The notes under the pieces: model-generated
Databases searched by the model: none
What the model was told of the DNA's origin: nothing
Seen by the model: the letters and a program-made list of their open reading frames with translations, nothing else
Origin: Loktanella sp. Alg231-35
Lineage (GTDB): Bacteria > Pseudomonadota > Alphaproteobacteria > Rhodobacterales > Rhodobacteraceae
Assembly (NCBI RefSeq): GCF_900143545.1
Contig: NZ_FREV01000003.1
Span: forward strand, 62,001 to 126,000
Direction: 5' to 3'
Length of the DNA: 64,000 nucleotides
Shown here: one piece after another, positions 63,503-64,000 of the stretch
Layout: each line of letters opens with the position of its first letter
Position numbering within the stretch: the stretch's first letter is position 1
Translations under genes and position numbers: made by a program

Positions 63503-64000
63503 TTATTGTGTAATTTTCAGGCGTTGGGGCAGGTCGAGAAGCGTCTTAGCACCCAATTGCCCCATATTGCTGATCATGTCCTGACGCAGAATATCCAGAA
63601 CATGTGCAGCGCCCGGTTCTCCCAAAGCGCCCAGCCCATAGTGAAAGGCGCGCCCCAACATGACAAAGTCCGCGCCCATGGCCAGCGCGCGTAAAACGTC
63701 CAAACCGCCCTCAACCCCACTATCAAAGATGACGGGCAGAGGAGTGGCCGCGCGGACGGCGGGCAGGGTTTCGATGGTCGCAGGGCCACCGTCAAACTGG
63801 CGACCAGCATGGTTGCTGACCCAGATTGCATCCGCGCCCTCATCCGTCAGGCGGGCCGCGTCGTCAGGATTGCCAACCCCTTTGACAATCAAGGGCCCGT
63901 CCCAGACATCGCGCAGGGATTTGAAGTAATCCCAGTCGGGCGAGGTGCGCAGCAGATAGCCAATGTGATGGTTGGACGGCAACGCCGTGCGGTTCTCTGT
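63503..64000 (-). CDS. FMN-dependent alpha-hydroxy-acid dehydrogenase, C-terminal part
   Basis: The gene runs past the right edge; about 165 C-terminal residues are seen. The family's FMN-site blocks are present: LIVKGVGNPDDA, ADAIWVSNHAGRQFDG (catalytic His in SNHAGRQ), PVIFDSGVEGGLDVLRALAMGADFVMLGR. These are typical of L-lactate dehydrogenases (LldD), glycolate and mandelate oxidases. A pyruvate-forming enzyme next to pyruvate carboxylase would fit lactate use, but substrate is not proven. Confidence 0.9.
   Translation of the reverse strand, partial: TENRTALPSNHHIGYLLRTSPDWDYFKSLRDVWDGPLIVKGVGNPDDAARLTDEGADAIWVSNHAGRQFDGGPATIETLPAVRAATPLPVIFDSGVEGGLDVLRALAMGADFVMLGRAFHYGLGALGEPGAAHVLDILRQDMISNMGQLGAKTLLDLPQRLKITQ

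Overview
The window looks like a chromosomal segment of a marine Roseobacter-group (Rhodobacteraceae) alphaproteobacterium. The reasons are the gene families (DUF2842, HflKC followed by a Deg protease, DUF2147 and DUF2867 beside his genes, TAXI-TRAP and Tct transporters, a Lrp regulator divergent from hppD), the moderately GC-rich sequence with many GTG/TTG starts, and very dense packing with ATGA-type overlaps. This taxonomic call is inference from gene content; no rRNA is present. There are two tRNA genes (Tyr-GUA and Gly-GCC).

Layout. 0-6.9 kb: a DUF6524-like gene (edge), purA, a DUF2842 membrane protein, a large acidic protein of unknown function, thiamine pyrophosphokinase, a DMT exporter and L-serine dehydratase. 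6.8-14.5 kb: glutathione S-transferase, rpiA, glutathione reductase, hflK-hflC, a Popeye-like cyclic-nucleotide-binding membrane protein and a Deg serine protease. 14.5-18.1 kb: a TAXI-TRAP transporter with a coupled GFA-family protein. 18.3-24.8 kb: ferredoxin with a coupled FG-GAP lipoprotein-like gene, cobS and cobT (cobalamin lower-ligand assembly), a Kef-type antiporter, Lrp regulator and hppD. 24.9-30.2 kb: a 920-residue protein with GspL-like and PilP/GspC-like ends and a 19-copy 9-bp repeat, O-acetylhomoserine sulfhydrylase and a glycosyltransferase-like protein. 30.2-34.2 kb: a TetR-controlled molybdenum hydroxylase (IorA/IorB type) with its own di-haem cytochrome. 34.2-41.7 kb: a tripartite tricarboxylate transporter (tctCBA) with a class III CoA-transferase, divergent from a TctD/TctE two-component pair whose kinase gene overlaps an orphan periplasmic binding protein. 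41.8-45.0 kb: tRNA-Tyr, rlmB, a CoA-binding protein and a Hanks-type kinase. 45-57.6 kb: histidine genes (hisE, hisF, hisA on one side; hisH, hisB on the other) separated by about 8.5 kb. 57.7-64 kb: a receiver-like gene broken by an internal stop, tRNA-Gly, a metallophosphoesterase, a VOC protein, pyruvate carboxylase and the end of an FMN-dependent alpha-hydroxy-acid dehydrogenase.

The most interesting region is 48.4-55.6 kb, lying between hisA and hisH. Two operons converge on a decayed GNAT acetyltransferase gene. The left one encodes a DUF1636 metal-binding protein and a FecBCD-type ABC importer. The right one encodes an Rrf2 regulator, a 39-residue membrane peptide, a CobW-family GTPase, a DUF1007 periplasmic metal-binding protein and a NicO/RcnA-like permease, all with overlapping ends. 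Each operon begins next to the same 17-bp palindrome architecture (GTAAC-N7-GTTAC), and the left one also carries a perfect 14-bp palindrome (AATGTTATAACATT) that looks like a Zur box. I read this as a self-contained, co-regulated transition-metal (probably zinc) acquisition module that was inserted into the his locus.
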